Assembly (NCBI RefSeq): GCF_014904755.1
Contig: NZ_JACZFQ010000055.1
Span: forward strand, 1 to 58,132
DNA length: 58,132 nt
Source: Neoluteolibacter marinus
Lineage (GTDB): Bacteria; Verrucomicrobiota; Verrucomicrobiia; Verrucomicrobiales; Akkermansiaceae
Reading direction: 5' to 3'
The notes below the pieces were generated by a model, which saw only the letters and a program-made list of their open reading frames with translations, was not told the DNA's origin and ran no database searches. This document shows positions 32,385 through 42,400 of the stretch, in pieces (within the stretch, counting starts at the first letter, position 1; each line of letters opens with the position of its first letter). Made by a program: the position numbers and the translations under genes.

Positions 32385-34997
32385 ATGTCGTCGCGCGAAA
32401 ATTCGGAGTGGTTCTATGGCTCCGCGGAAGGGGAGAGGGTGGGGCCGGTCAGCATCGGGGAACTCAGCCGGTTGGCCGGCCAGGGCAAGGTGGGTCCCAA
32501 GACCCTGGTTTGGAGCTTCGGCTATCCCGATTGGATTCCCGCGGAGCAGATCGGGGATCTTCTGATGGCGGCCCGCGATGCAGTGCCCGCCAATCCGGTG
32601 CCCACCACGGTGCCCGCGGCGGAAGGGCCACCCTCCACGGAGGAGACTGGGGTTGGTGCCGCTGCGACGGAAGAGGGCGCGGCCGTCGATTGCCAGGTGA
32701 TCAAGCCGAGGAAGGGGTCGTTCGTGTTCCCGCGGATCGTCCTGGGACTTGCCGTCTGTTTGCTGTTAGGCGGGGTGACGGCCGGCGTCCTCATTTCGAT
32801 GAAGATGGCGCCGTGGCCCGGCCTGGCAGTCTTCGCGGCCGGCGTCGTGCTGGCGGTGGCCGGCAGTTTCGTCGCCTACCGGAAGGAGTCCTATGAAATC
32901 CAATCGTCCCGCTTGTTCTGCCATCGCGGCGGCCTGGTGAGCGACCAGACGACCGAGCTCGAGATCCGCAACATCACCCACGTGAAGCTCAAGCTGCCGT
33001 GGTTGCGCTACAAGATCTTCGGGGTTGGCAACCTCAGCGTCGAAACCGCGGGCAATGCCCAGCCGGTGGTGATGCGGGCCATCCGCGGGCCGGAGGCAGT
33101 GTATGCCGGGCTGCAGGAGCGGATGAAGGGAAACGGCTACGACCTGACCCGGCGGGAGCTGTTGCACGAGGAGCAGCCGGCGGTGATCGGCGCCTTGGCC
33201 GAATGCTTCGGTATGGCCGGCGGCGGCGCGGTGGCGATCGCTTACATCAGCGCCATCTTCCTGGGCGCGAGCGAGGCCGCCAAGTCGCCGGTCATCGACA
33301 CGCTGGCGTTGGCGGGGATCGGCCTCGCCGGTTTGATCCTGGTTGCTTCGGTCGTCGTCCACTTCCTCGATCTCCGGCGGCGCAGTTACCGGGTGTTCAA
33401 CGATGTGGTCGTTTACGACGAGGGCTTTCTCACCCGCCACCATGCCTTCATCCCCTACGAGAACATCGCGGATTCCAACACCCGGTGCTCCTTCCTCGAC
33501 CGCCTGCTCGGGCTCTTCGACGTCCAGGTGAGTTGCCAGGGCAGCGGCCGGGAGATCAAGTTCCGCCGCCTCCGCAACGGCGTGGCGCTCTCCGCGGCGA
33601 TCGATCACCTGGTGGTGCTCGCCCGCGGGAAGCAAAAGCCCGCGGCCTCCGGCAACAGCCTGTCGTCCGCGCGGCGAGCCCGCCGGGGCGAACCCGACCC
33701 GGTACCGGCGGGTGAAGCGATGGTGGCGGAACTGCGGATGCACGCCGGGCGCACGCTGGTGCCCCTGATGCTGTTGTTGCCGCTGTTCCCGATCTGGATC
33801 GCGGCGATGATCCAGGCTGTCATCCGCGTGGCATGCACCCAGTACTCGGTGCGGCCCGGATCGGTGCGCCACTCGTTCCGCTTCCTCACGGTGAACGACC
33901 GCGAGTTCGCGTATGACAAGATCACCGGCGTGGTGATCAGCAGGAACCCGTGGGACCGCCTGTTCGGAACGCTTACGGTGAGGTTCTGGTCGCTCGGCTC
34001 CGGACAGTCGCTGGAGTTCAGCCACGTGCATGCCGCGCAGTTCGACGTCGAGGCGCTGTTGCGGCAGGCCGGCATCCCGGCGCCGTCGCCCGCGCCCCAT
34101 GAAGCCAAGGCTGCCTTCAGCGTGTTCGCCTGGCTGCGCGGCGGCCTCAAGCACCTGCCGTCGCTCGCCTTGATGGCTGCCGGCATCGTGGTTGCCGCGG
34201 AGCAGGTCGATCGCATCCTTTACTCCCTCCTCGTGCTGCCGGCCTCGATTGCCATGGGTGCCTGCATCGTCGCCAAGCTCCGCGCATCGCGCCAACGGCT
34301 GCTTTTCCACGACCATTTCGTCGAGGCCGAACAAGGCGTGTTTGCCAAGCGCCACTTCCTGGCCCGCTACGGCAACATCAAGCGACTCAAGGTGACCCGC
34401 TACCCCGGCGGCGAAACGGGTGATCTCGAGGTTTTCGTTGCGGGGGAAGAAGTCCAGCAGCAGGCCGACAAGGGCGACAAGAACGGGTCGGTCAAGATCA
34501 CCCGACCCTGCTCGTTTACCAGCCGCTTTCTCCCTGATGTCAGCGGGACCGGCTTGTTGCTCGACGACATTTTGGATGGTCGCGCCGATCCCACGCCACG
34601 GGCCGTCTCCGCCGAGCCGCTCGAACTCCTGCTGGAGTCCAAGCGGGCGGTCGGCAATGCCGTGGTGAAACTCATCCTGCTGAGCATCCTGCTGCTTCCC
34701 CTGGTGGTGCTGTTGCCGCTCACCATCCCGCTCACCGTGTGGCGGGTGAAGCGGTGGCGCTATCGGGTGGACCCTTCCCGCGTGGTGGCGGCCTGGGGGA
34801 TCTTCTACCGCAGCGAATCGAGCATCCTGCTCGACCGCGTTGACAGCTTGCAGCAGAGCCAGGGTCCGGTGAACAAGCTGTTCCGGAATGGCAATGTCAC
34901 CCTGATGACCGCGGGCAGCAGCAAGCCGGACCTGAAACTTCCCGATGCATCCTCATTCCCGGACCTCTACCGGACCATCCGCGAACTGGCCCGGTGA
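32385..34997 (+). CDS. Membrane protein with N-terminal GYF_2 domain and five bPH2 (DUF304) domains
   Basis: 870 residues from the ATG at 32385. Residues about 8-60 are a GYF_2 domain (EWFYGSAEGERVGPVSIGEL, then TLVWSFGYPDWIPAEQI). Then come hydrophobic hairpins (about 115-160, 275-325, 460-480, 600-635, 755-780), each followed by a bacterial PH-like domain: about 169-225, 334-389, 486-542, 638-690 and 789-854. The domains start with Y-x-V/I and contain I/L-x-R/Y-x-x-I and a G-L-G/F-G-x-x-V strand (RLLGLFDVQVSC, RLFGTLTVRFW). YdbS/YdbT-type DUF304 proteins usually have one to three such domains. Topology is membrane-embedded with cytoplasmic PH-like domains by analogy. Function is not established. 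Confidence 0.82.
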   Translation: MSSRENSEWFYGSAEGERVGPVSIGELSRLAGQGKVGPKTLVWSFGYPDWIPAEQIGDLLMAARDAVPANPVPTTVPAAEGPPSTEETGVGAAATEEGAAVDCQVIKPRKGSFVFPRIVLGLAVCLLLGGVTAGVLISMKMAPWPGLAVFAAGVVLAVAGSFVAYRKESYEIQSSRLFCHRGGLVSDQTTELEIRNITHVKLKLPWLRYKIFGVGNLSVETAGNAQPVVMRAIRGPEAVYAGLQERMKGNGYDLTRRELLHEEQPAVIGALAECFGMAGGGAVAIAYISAIFLGASEAAKSPVIDTLALAGIGLAGLILVASVVVHFLDLRRRSYRVFNDVVVYDEGFLTRHHAFIPYENIADSNTRCSFLDRLLGLFDVQVSCQGSGREIKFRRLRNGVALSAAIDHLVVLARGKQKPAASGNSLSSARRARRGEPDPVPAGEAMVAELRMHAGRTLVPLMLLLPLFPIWIAAMIQAVIRVACTQYSVRPGSVRHSFRFLTVNDREFAYDKITGVVISRNPWDRLFGTLTVRFWSLGSGQSLEFSHVHAAQFDVEALLRQAGIPAPSPAPHEAKAAFSVFAWLRGGLKHLPSLALMAAGIVVAAEQVDRILYSLLVLPASIAMGACIVAKLRASRQRLLFHDHFVEAEQGVFAKRHFLARYGNIKRLKVTRYPGGETGDLEVFVAGEEVQQQADKGDKNGSVKITRPCSFTSRFLPDVSGTGLLLDDILDGRADPTPRAVSAEPLELLLESKRAVGNAVVKLILLSILLLPLVVLLPLTIPLTVWRVKRWRYRVDPSRVVAAWGIFYRSESSILLDRVDSLQQSQGPVNKLFRNGNVTLMTAGSSKPDLKLPDASSFPDLYRTIRELAR

Positions 34998-35347
34998 GTC
35001 CCGGGGCCAGCCGCAGGGTCAGGCGTCCCGCCGGGTCCTGGACAGGTCCTGTCGCGAACGGCGGCAGGTGACCTAGTAAAGGGCGGCCGGGGATTTCCCA
35101 TGACCCTGGCCACGACGGTAAGAGTGATCAGCGCGATCCCGGCGAGCGAAACGGCATCCTTGAGGTAGGTCGCGGCCGTTACCGAAAGGCTGATGCCGGT
35201 CAGCGTCGCCAGATAGGCCGCCACACACAGCGGGCACTTGGGTGTCAGGACGAGCAGGATTGCGCCCATCAGGAAACCCGTGCCCTGTGCGGCCTTGGCC
35301 TTGCCGGGTGCCAGGCGATGTCTCGTGCAACAGGCGGGACCTTTCAT
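34967..35347 (-). CDS. Small membrane protein with CPLC motif, coupled to DUF899 gene
   Basis: 126 residues from the ATG at 35347. That ATG overlaps the TGA of the DUF899 gene by four bases (ATGA), a sign of translational coupling. N-terminal GPACCTRHR contains a Cys pair. The hydrophobic segment FLMGAILLVLTP is followed by KCPLCVAAY (C38-P-L-C41), then more hydrophobic stretches (GISLSVTAATYLKDAVSLAG, IALITLTVVARVM). It resembles MerC-like small membrane proteins. The last about 45 residues are Pro/Arg-rich and overlap the convergent GYF/bPH2 gene by 31 bp, so the true end may differ. Confidence 0.65.
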   Translation of the reverse strand: MKGPACCTRHRLAPGKAKAAQGTGFLMGAILLVLTPKCPLCVAAYLATLTGISLSVTAATYLKDAVSLAGIALITLTVVARVMGNPRPPFTRSPAAVRDRTCPGPGGTPDPAAGPGTHRASSRMVR

Positions 35348-36156
35348 GCTTCCGGTCCGCAGGTGGTTCCACGGCAATCCGCGATCGCATGGTCCGCGGG
35401 ATCATATTCGTCGTGCCGGCGCCACAGGACGCCCGGCTCGTTGCGGCCCTTCGGCGCCCGGTCGAGCCAGGGGTACATGCCCCACAGGGCGTCCAAGCCG
35501 CGGGCGTAGGTCGAGTAGCAATGGTGGATGACACCGCCTTCCAGCACGAAGCTGCTGAGGCCCGGACGCTCGCGGGTGAAAGTCGCGGCGTCGGTTCCCG
35601 TGGCGGCGGCGATGTCGGCAAGCGGGGTGCCTTCCATCCCGTCGGCCGGCCACGCCGGCTCGCGGCGGTAGTTGTAGTCGACCTCTCCCTCGAGCTGCTG
35701 GTGTCCGCTGAAGGCGACATTGAAGTCCGCGTTGAAATCGCCGCCGGACGACGAGGCCCAGGGGAAGGACCATCCCATCCGCCGCCGGAACGCTGCCAAT
35801 TTCGGATAGGGGGCTCGGGACACGGCCCAGAGCATGACGTCGTGATGGGCCAGGTGCACGGCGATGCCATTGAAGCCGTCCGCGATGCCGGAGCACGACG
35901 GGCAGCCGGCGTCGAAGTCAGGACCGAACATGAAATGATAAACCAGCAGCTGCGAGCGGCCTTGGAAGAGGTCGCCGAGGGAGAGCTCCCCCTGCTCGCC
36001 TTCGAACCGGTAGTCCTTTTCAACCGGCACCCACGGCAAGTTCCGCCGTTGCCGTGCGAGCTCGTCGCCGAGCCGGGTATGTTCCTTTTCGGCCTTGAGC
36101 AGTTCGAGCCTTGCCGCCAACCATTCTTCGCGTGATCCGATCGGGTGTTGTTTCAT
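35344..36156 (-). CDS. DUF899 family thioredoxin-like protein
   Basis: 270 residues from the ATG at 36156 (MKQHPIGSREEWLAARLELL). The protein matches DUF899 along its length: EKEHTRLGDELARQRRNLPW, DLFQGRSQLLVYHFMFGP, and GCPSCSGIADGFNG with a C85-P-S-C88 pair placed as in thioredoxin-like enzymes. Later GVIHHCYSTYARGLDALWGM and RRHDEYDP are also family landmarks. Members are predicted cytosolic dithiol proteins of unknown reaction. The four-base overlap with the downstream CPLC membrane protein suggests a shared thiol-based role. It is divergent from the regulator at 36277. Confidence 0.88.
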   Translation of the reverse strand: MKQHPIGSREEWLAARLELLKAEKEHTRLGDELARQRRNLPWVPVEKDYRFEGEQGELSLGDLFQGRSQLLVYHFMFGPDFDAGCPSCSGIADGFNGIAVHLAHHDVMLWAVSRAPYPKLAAFRRRMGWSFPWASSSGGDFNADFNVAFSGHQQLEGEVDYNYRREPAWPADGMEGTPLADIAAATGTDAATFTRERPGLSSFVLEGGVIHHCYSTYARGLDALWGMYPWLDRAPKGRNEPGVLWRRHDEYDPADHAIADCRGTTCGPEA

Positions 36157-36276
36157 GGGATAGCTTGTTCCGAGTTCTTGCTTTTTCGCTGAAGACGGCC
36201 GCACCGGGCGCCGCCGGAAACGAGATACCCTTTCGCCGGTGCGGGCGTGAGTGACATCGGTGGCGCGATTCCTTCC

Positions 36277-37497
36277 ATGAAACCGTTGATCACCGCCGCT
36301 GCCCGCGCCCTCGCCGCCGGTGATCCCCTGCGGGCCCTGAATCTGGTCGCCTTGAACGACGAAGCGCCCGCTCTCGCCTTGCGCGGCATTGCCTTGGCGC
36401 AGCTCGGCGATCTCGGGCGGGCGCGGCAGCTGTTGAGGCGGGCCGCGCGGGCCTTCGGCAAAGGAGATGTCGTCGCCCGGGCGCGCTGTGTGGTCGCGGA
36501 AGCGGAGATCGCCCTGGCGACGCGTGACCTCGGCGGATCGCCCGCGGTGTTGGACTCCGCCCGCGCCGAACTTGCCGGCTGCGGTGATGTTGCCAACGCG
36601 GCGCATGCGGCCCATCTCCAGGCCCGCCGGTTTTTGCTCTTCGGCCGGCTCGACGAGGCGGAAGGAATCCTTGCCGCGATCGATCCGGGGGAGCTGCCTT
36701 TTTCCCATCGGGCCACCCACGAGCTGGTCGCGGCGGGGATCGCGATGCGGCGCCTGCGGACGACCGCGGCGCGTTCCGCCTTGATGAGGGCGTCGGACGC
36801 GGCGGGCCGGTCCGGCATCGCGGCCCTGCAGGCGGAGGTGGTCGGGGCGGCCCGGCTCCTCGACAGCCCCGCGGCGCGCACGGTCCGCCGCGGCGGGGAG
36901 ACCCTGGTCACCCTCGATGCCGTCGCGGACCTCTTCGCGTCGGACGAGCTCATCGTCGATGCCTGTCGCCGCGTGGTGCGGAGGGGGCGGGTGGTGGTGC
37001 CCTTGGCCGCGCGGCCGGTGTTGTTCGCGCTGGCGCGGACGCTCTCCCGGCAGTGGCCCGGCGAGGCCACCCGGGAACAGCTCGTCGCGGAGGCTTTCGG
37101 GGCAAGATCCGCCGACGACTCGCATCGCGCGAGGCTGCGGGTTGAGATCGGACGTCTGCGCAAGCTCCTGGGAAAGCTGGCGCGGGTCGATGCCACCCGG
37201 CGGGGCTTCCGGATGGATCCCGGGCCGGACAGGGAAGTCACGGTCCTCGCCTGGCCGGCCGATGAAGAGCACGGGGCGGTGCTCGCCTTCCTCGCCGACG
37301 GCGAGGCCTGGTCGAGTTCGGCCCTCGCGCTCGCGCTGGGCGTCAGCCAACGCACCGTCCAACGTTCCCTCGACGCCTTGTCGGAGGCGGGGAAGGTCCA
37401 GTGGTTCGGCCGCGGCCGCGCGCGGCGATGGATCACGCCTTCGGTGCCGGGATTCGCGACAATCTTGTTACTCCCGACGCCCGTTCCCGGCTGCTAG
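36277..37497 (+). CDS. TPR-containing winged-helix transcriptional regulator with extra C-terminal HTH
   Basis: About 406 residues from the ATG at 36277. Residues about 1-200 are helical repeats of TPR type (ALALRGIALAQLGDLGRARQ, RRFLLFGRLDEAEGILAAID). Residues about 235-310 match the SARP/OmpR winged helix (ARPVLFALARTLSRQWPGEA, RLRVEIGRLRKLLGKLARVD, RRGFRM). Residues about 340-385 add a second helix-turn-helix (SALALALGVSQRTVQRSLDAL). It starts 120 bp from the divergent DUF899 gene and is followed after 9 bp by the propeller gene, so it probably controls its neighbours. The two DNA-binding units in one chain are unusual. Confidence 0.8.
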   Translation: MKPLITAAARALAAGDPLRALNLVALNDEAPALALRGIALAQLGDLGRARQLLRRAARAFGKGDVVARARCVVAEAEIALATRDLGGSPAVLDSARAELAGCGDVANAAHAAHLQARRFLLFGRLDEAEGILAAIDPGELPFSHRATHELVAAGIAMRRLRTTAARSALMRASDAAGRSGIAALQAEVVGAARLLDSPAARTVRRGGETLVTLDAVADLFASDELIVDACRRVVRRGRVVVPLAARPVLFALARTLSRQWPGEATREQLVAEAFGARSADDSHRARLRVEIGRLRKLLGKLARVDATRRGFRMDPGPDREVTVLAWPADEEHGAVLAFLADGEAWSSSALALALGVSQRTVQRSLDALSEAGKVQWFGRGRARRWITPSVPGFATILLLPTPVPGC

Positions 37498-37506
37498 GTT
37501 CGCGCC

Positions 37507-38151
37507 ATGAAACAATCGAATGCCGAGGTCATCCGCGAGTTCGGACCTTTTCCGGGATCGGGGAAGGTCCACGGGGTCAGCTATGACGGTGAAGCCGTGT
37601 GGTGGGCGTCGGGCGAGAAGCTCAACGCGCTCGATCCGCGCGACGGCGAGATCCTCCGCTCGATCGAGGTGCCTGCCCACGCCGGCACGGCGTTCGACGG
37701 CCGCCATCTCTATCAGATTGCCGACGGCAGGATCCGGAAGATCGATCCCGGAACCGGCGAGGTTCTGGGATCGATCCCGGCGCCGAGCACCGAGGGAAAC
37801 TCCGGATTGGCCTGGGCCGAGGGCAGCCTCTGGGTCGGGCAGGCCGGCGCCAAACGGATCCATCAGGTCGATCCAGGGAGCGGGGAGATCCTGCGCACGC
37901 TCGAGTCCGACCGCCTTGTCACCGGCGTGACCTGGGTCGACGGCGAGTTGTGGCACGGCACCTGGGAGGAGGGGGACATCAGTGACCTGCGACGCATCGA
38001 TCCCGAATCCGGCGAGGTCCACGAGTCGCTGGCAATGCCCGGCGGAATGGGAGTATCGGGCCTCGAGTCGGATGGAGGCGATCGCTTCTTCTGCGGGGGC
38101 GGGAGCAGTGGCAAGCTCCGGGTTGTTCGCCGACCGCGGCGCGACCCGTGA
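37507..38151 (+). CDS. Cytoplasmic beta-propeller protein (Vgb/glutamine-cyclotransferase-like)
   Basis: 214 residues, no signal peptide. Repeats such as GVSYDGEAVWWASGEKLNAL, DGRHLYQIADGRIRKIDPGT and GLAWAEGSLWVGQAGAKRIH each end in D-P-x-x-G-E-I/V, a pattern of NHL/Vgb-type propellers and of the glutamine cyclotransferase superfamily. It follows the winged-helix regulator by 9 bp in the same direction, so the two are probably co-transcribed. No catalytic residues are identifiable, and a ligand-sensing or accessory role is a guess. Confidence 0.72.
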   Translation: MKQSNAEVIREFGPFPGSGKVHGVSYDGEAVWWASGEKLNALDPRDGEILRSIEVPAHAGTAFDGRHLYQIADGRIRKIDPGTGEVLGSIPAPSTEGNSGLAWAEGSLWVGQAGAKRIHQVDPGSGEILRTLESDRLVTGVTWVDGELWHGTWEEGDISDLRRIDPESGEVHESLAMPGGMGVSGLESDGGDRFFCGGGSSGKLRVVRRPRRDP

Positions 38152-38245
38152 GTCCGGCTTCCACGGGCCCACTCGGGGCAATCGCCCTCGGCGCGACATG
38201 GCGGCGGTTTGACTCTTTCCCGGGATTCCGTCAGACAGCGTTCCC

Positions 38246-39469
38246 ATGCGCCCCTTGTTCACGAAACTCTGCGTGTTGCTGCTGACCTTGCCCGCGTGGG
38301 GCGGTGACCGGGATCACGCGTTCGACGGAAGCATGTCCGAGACGGTGCTCCGCAACTACCTCTCGCGGGCGATGACGATGATGGAGTCGCTCCAGGACGG
38401 CAGCGACAACGCCGAGAACATCCGGATGTTCACCGGCTGCGGCGGGAAGTTCTTCGGCCGTGGCGTCTATCTCTGGGGCGGCGAGTCGCGGCTTCCGGCG
38501 AAGCTGGAGGAGGCGAAGCTCAAGATCGAAGGGCTTCACGAAGCGGATCCCGACATCATCGTCCAGGCCTGCATTTTCGAGATCATCAGCAAGGACGTCG
38601 ACCGGATTCCGGTTCCCGCCTGGGCCTTCGAGGACCTCGGCCTGCCCGTTGAGACGCGGAATTTCCGCTACGACGACATCATCTATGCCGACGGGAGCGG
38701 CCGGAAATGGAACGACCGAGCCCAGGTCCCCGATGTCAGCCGTCCCGAAACGAAGTTGTGGTTCCAGTTCCTCGCCCGCAGCTACATCGACATCGGTTGT
38801 GAGGCGATCCACATCGGACAGGTCGAACTGATGGACGGCCACGACCCCGACCTCGCGCATTGGAGCGAGGTGCTGGAGCGGATGCGCGGCTACGCCAGGT
38901 CGCGCGCCCGCCGGCATTTCCTCGTCCTCGACGCCCATGTACCGGGCGGCGGGTTCCTCAAGGACGGGAAGCTGTTGCTGGATTTCCATTCCTTCCCGGC
39001 ACGGGTCAAGGAGGACCCGGGCCAGCCGAAGACCGGTACGCTGGAAGTCGGCCACACCGACGCCCTCTACGGCCGCAGCAAGGGCGGCATCACCCCCAGC
39101 GGCTGGCGCTGCGATCACCTCCCGTACCTCGTCGAGCTCGACAACTACGGCAGCAGTCGTAGCCCGGGCGAACCGGGCCAGGGGCAATTCTGGGTCTGGG
39201 GTTGGGATGAGATCACCTGGTTCTCGCAGTTGCCGGCGAAGGACCGCGACGCGTGGCTGCGCCACGCCTGGTCCTGGGTCCGGACCCACGACCCGGAGGG
39301 CTACCTGCAGATGCCGGGCGCCCGCATGATCAGCCGCGCTCCCGATGGCAAGCGGGTCTACCGCGCCAACAACCCCGGCGATGCCTGTCCCGATGGATAC
39401 GGTCAGGAGGACACCATCCGGGAGATCTGGGCGATGGACGGGAGCCCCGGTCCGGCAGGGGCGGATTAG
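38246..39469 (+). CDS. Secreted protein of unknown family, possibly glycosidase-like barrel
   Basis: 407 residues with signal peptide MRPLFTKLCVLLLTLPAWG. Alternating strand/helix pattern and lines such as DPDIIVQACIFEIISKDVD, EAIHIGQVELMDGHDPD, HFLVLDAHVPGGG and LPYLVELDNYGSS suggest a TIM-barrel-like fold with acidic residues at strand ends, as in glycoside hydrolases. I cannot assign a family. Trp-rich WGWDEITWFSQLP near the end could line a sugar site. It converges on the protease gene with a 4-bp overlap of the two stops. Confidence 0.68.
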   Translation: MRPLFTKLCVLLLTLPAWGGDRDHAFDGSMSETVLRNYLSRAMTMMESLQDGSDNAENIRMFTGCGGKFFGRGVYLWGGESRLPAKLEEAKLKIEGLHEADPDIIVQACIFEIISKDVDRIPVPAWAFEDLGLPVETRNFRYDDIIYADGSGRKWNDRAQVPDVSRPETKLWFQFLARSYIDIGCEAIHIGQVELMDGHDPDLAHWSEVLERMRGYARSRARRHFLVLDAHVPGGGFLKDGKLLLDFHSFPARVKEDPGQPKTGTLEVGHTDALYGRSKGGITPSGWRCDHLPYLVELDNYGSSRSPGEPGQGQFWVWGWDEITWFSQLPAKDRDAWLRHAWSWVRTHDPEGYLQMPGARMISRAPDGKRVYRANNPGDACPDGYGQEDTIREIWAMDGSPGPAGAD

Positions 39470-42400
39470 GGAAGTGCCACCTCCACCTGGACGAACCATC
39501 GCGGCGCGGTGGCCGGGTTCACCGGTTCGTCGATCACCACCCGCTGCCAGCCGGTGCCGATCGGGGTCACGGTCATCGTTCCCGTCAGCGGCACGGCGGA
39601 TCCCGCTCCGAGTGTGCTGGTTTTCCGCGCCTGATAGATGAGCCCGCTCGCGAGGCGCTCCACGTATTCCACGCGGATGTAGGTCTCCCCGGCGACCTCG
39701 ACCAGGCGCACCGATGGCAGGCCCGAGCTGCCGCCCGGTGCCATCGTCCCGGCGTCCGGGCCGGTCAGGTCCATGTTGAAGGCATCCTTGAGGATGTTTT
39801 CCACCCCGTCGCCGAAGGGTGTTGCCTCCGGGTCGGCGTCCGCACCCGTCAATCCAGCGGCCGCGATCCGTGAGGCAAGGTCGGCTACCGTGACCTCGAG
39901 CCCGGTGCTGTCCACGCCGCCGTTGTCGTCGGTCACGGTCAGCGTCACGACGGTGGTTCCCGCGGGCAGGCTCACCTCCGGGTTTTCACCCGCGGCCGAT
40001 CCGCCGGACCAGCTCCATGCCCAGGACACGATCGTTCCATCCGCGTCCGTCGAGTCGCCCGCATCCAACATCACCGACCCCAGCTCCGCGTTCAGGAGAG
40101 TGAAGGTGGCCGCGGCGATCGGGTCCTTGTTTGCGGGCAAGACCTCGATCTCCAACAGCGCGTCGGCAGCGGCGCCTTCGAGGTCCGTGACCCGCACCGT
40201 CCACTGGTTGATCCCGGTGTCGCCGGCGGCCGGGGAGCCTGACAATCCGCCGTCCTCCGCCACCGTCAGCCACTCCGGGCCCGAGGTCCTGCTGAAAACC
40301 AATACCTCGCCCTCGTCGGGGTCGGACGCGTCGCCGGCGAGTGTGCCCGCGATCGGCATCCCGGCGGTCACCGCCGGCTTGGTCACGGTCCCGGCGTTCC
40401 AGGCCGGCGGGTTGTTCGGCGGATCGAGCCGCTCGATGACCAGCCCGGTCAGGCAGCCACGATTCGACCCGTTGCGGACTTCTCCCGTGATCGTGCAGGT
40501 CGACCCGGTGGTTTCAACGACCCAGTAGTTGCCCCTGACCACGCCCGGTTCGATTTTCGTCCAGTAGCTCCCGTGGGCGGCGAGGTTCGCGTGGATCGTT
40601 CCCCAGGCATCCGCGGTGGTGTTGCCGTTGCCGCCGAGCGCCCAGCTTCCGTTCACGTTGAAATTCACGATCCCGCAGGCGCTGCCGCTACCCTGGTTCT
40701 GGTCGGTGGCGAAAAGCCCGTAGACCCGGTAGCGCTCGAAGGGAATGTCCGAAAGGGTCACCAGCACTCCCTTGTTGTCGCCGTTCGAGCCGTCGCCGTC
40801 GTCGAGGTACCCCGTCGCCAGGCGGTGCTCGTCATCGGAGACGCCGTCGTTGTTCGACCAGAGCACCGAGGAGTGCCACGTCATGCTGGCGCCGCTGCCC
40901 AGGCCGGAGCTGTTCACCAGGCTTCCGAGCGTGCCGCTGGCACCGGCCACTTCGTTCCAGTCGCTGCTGCCTGCCGCCGTGGGTCCGATCAGCTGGCCGC
41001 CGGCGAAGGCTTCGCTGCCATCGCGGCCGAAGTTGATCCGGATCTCGCCGCCGGGTTCGACCACGGTTGCCGTCGTGAAATGCCACAGCTTGCCGGGCAG
41101 GGTCGTCGATCCGGTGATCGTGTCGACCCGCCAGAAGTACTCGGTGTCGTCGGTTAGATCGGCCAGTAGGACTGGGTCCGGGACGTTCCCGGCGAACTCG
41201 GGCGAGGCCTGGTTCGCGGCGAGGACGGCCGCGGCGTCCGTGCCGAGGTAGACATCGTGGGTCACCGCGGTGGCGCCGGGTGTCCACGACAGCCTCGGGT
41301 CCGTGACCGCAGTCTGGCCGTCCTGAGGGACCGGTGCCTCCGCCCCGCCGCCGTCGCGGATGATCTCCAGTTCGGCCTGCGAAAGCGCCCGGTTGTAGAT
41401 CCGCACCTCGTCGATCATCCCGTCGAAATGACGCGAGCCGCTGTTCGGGTCGTAGCCGATGTAGGTCGTGCCGAAGGCTTCCGGCAAGTGGCTTCCGGGG
41501 TTGACCGCCGACACCATCCCGGAGCCGTCGTCCATGTAGATCCTTCCCTGGTCGGGCTCGATCACCAGCGCGACGAAGGTCCAGACGTCCGCCGGCGGGA
41601 CCAGGCCGGAGTTCCAACCCCACTTGCTGCCGTTCCAGTGGTAGCGGAGTTCCGTGCCATCACCGATGTTCAAGCCGGCGGCACCGCCGCTGCGGCAAAA
41701 GATGATTCCCGCCCAGGGGTTCTGGGTGTCGCCCTGGCGGATCCACGCCGTCATCGTCACCGTGGCCGTCCCCACTGAAACGCCGTCCGCCTTCACCTGG
41801 TCGTCGATGCCGTCCAGATCGAGTGCGTTGCCATGAGCGCCCGCGGTGCCGGCGGTGGCGAAATCGGTGTTCTCGACGGTGCAGTCATGGTCGAACAGCG
41901 AGGCGTCGTCGGCATCGCTGCCGGTCGTCTCGTCCAGCTTGAGATACAACCTCAGCTCGTCGTTGGGACGCACGTCGACCACCACCGCGCCGGTGGCCGT
42001 CTTGCCCGCGGTGTCGGTGATGGTGTAGAGAAAGTGGTCGCCGCCCGTGAAGCCGGCGGGCGCCACGTAGACCAGCTCGTCGCCGGAACGGGTCACCGTT
42101 CCGCCCTGCCACGAGACCGGCTCGAAGCCGGTCAGGCTGATCGCCTGGCCGTTCGCGTCGTGGTCGTTGGTCATCACGTCGAAGCCCGTCGAGCTGTCCG
42201 CGGTTTGCACGAACACGCCCGCATCCAGGGCCGCGAAGGGCGGGAGTTCCACGGCGGTGAAGGTGCCTTCGTCGTCCAGGATGCCGCCCGCGCTGACCCG
42301 CGAATTCCGGTGGTTGAAAACCCGGTAGGCCTCGCAGCTGCTGAAGCGGGCCGGCTGGTTCCCGCCCATCAGGCCCTTGCCTTCCGGGCTCCCCCCGATG

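Noticed and set aside
35073-36023. Alternative minus-strand frame across the DUF899 region ending at 35073
   Set aside because: Out of frame with the clear DUF899 and CPLC proteins, and Ser/Arg/Pro-rich without motifs.
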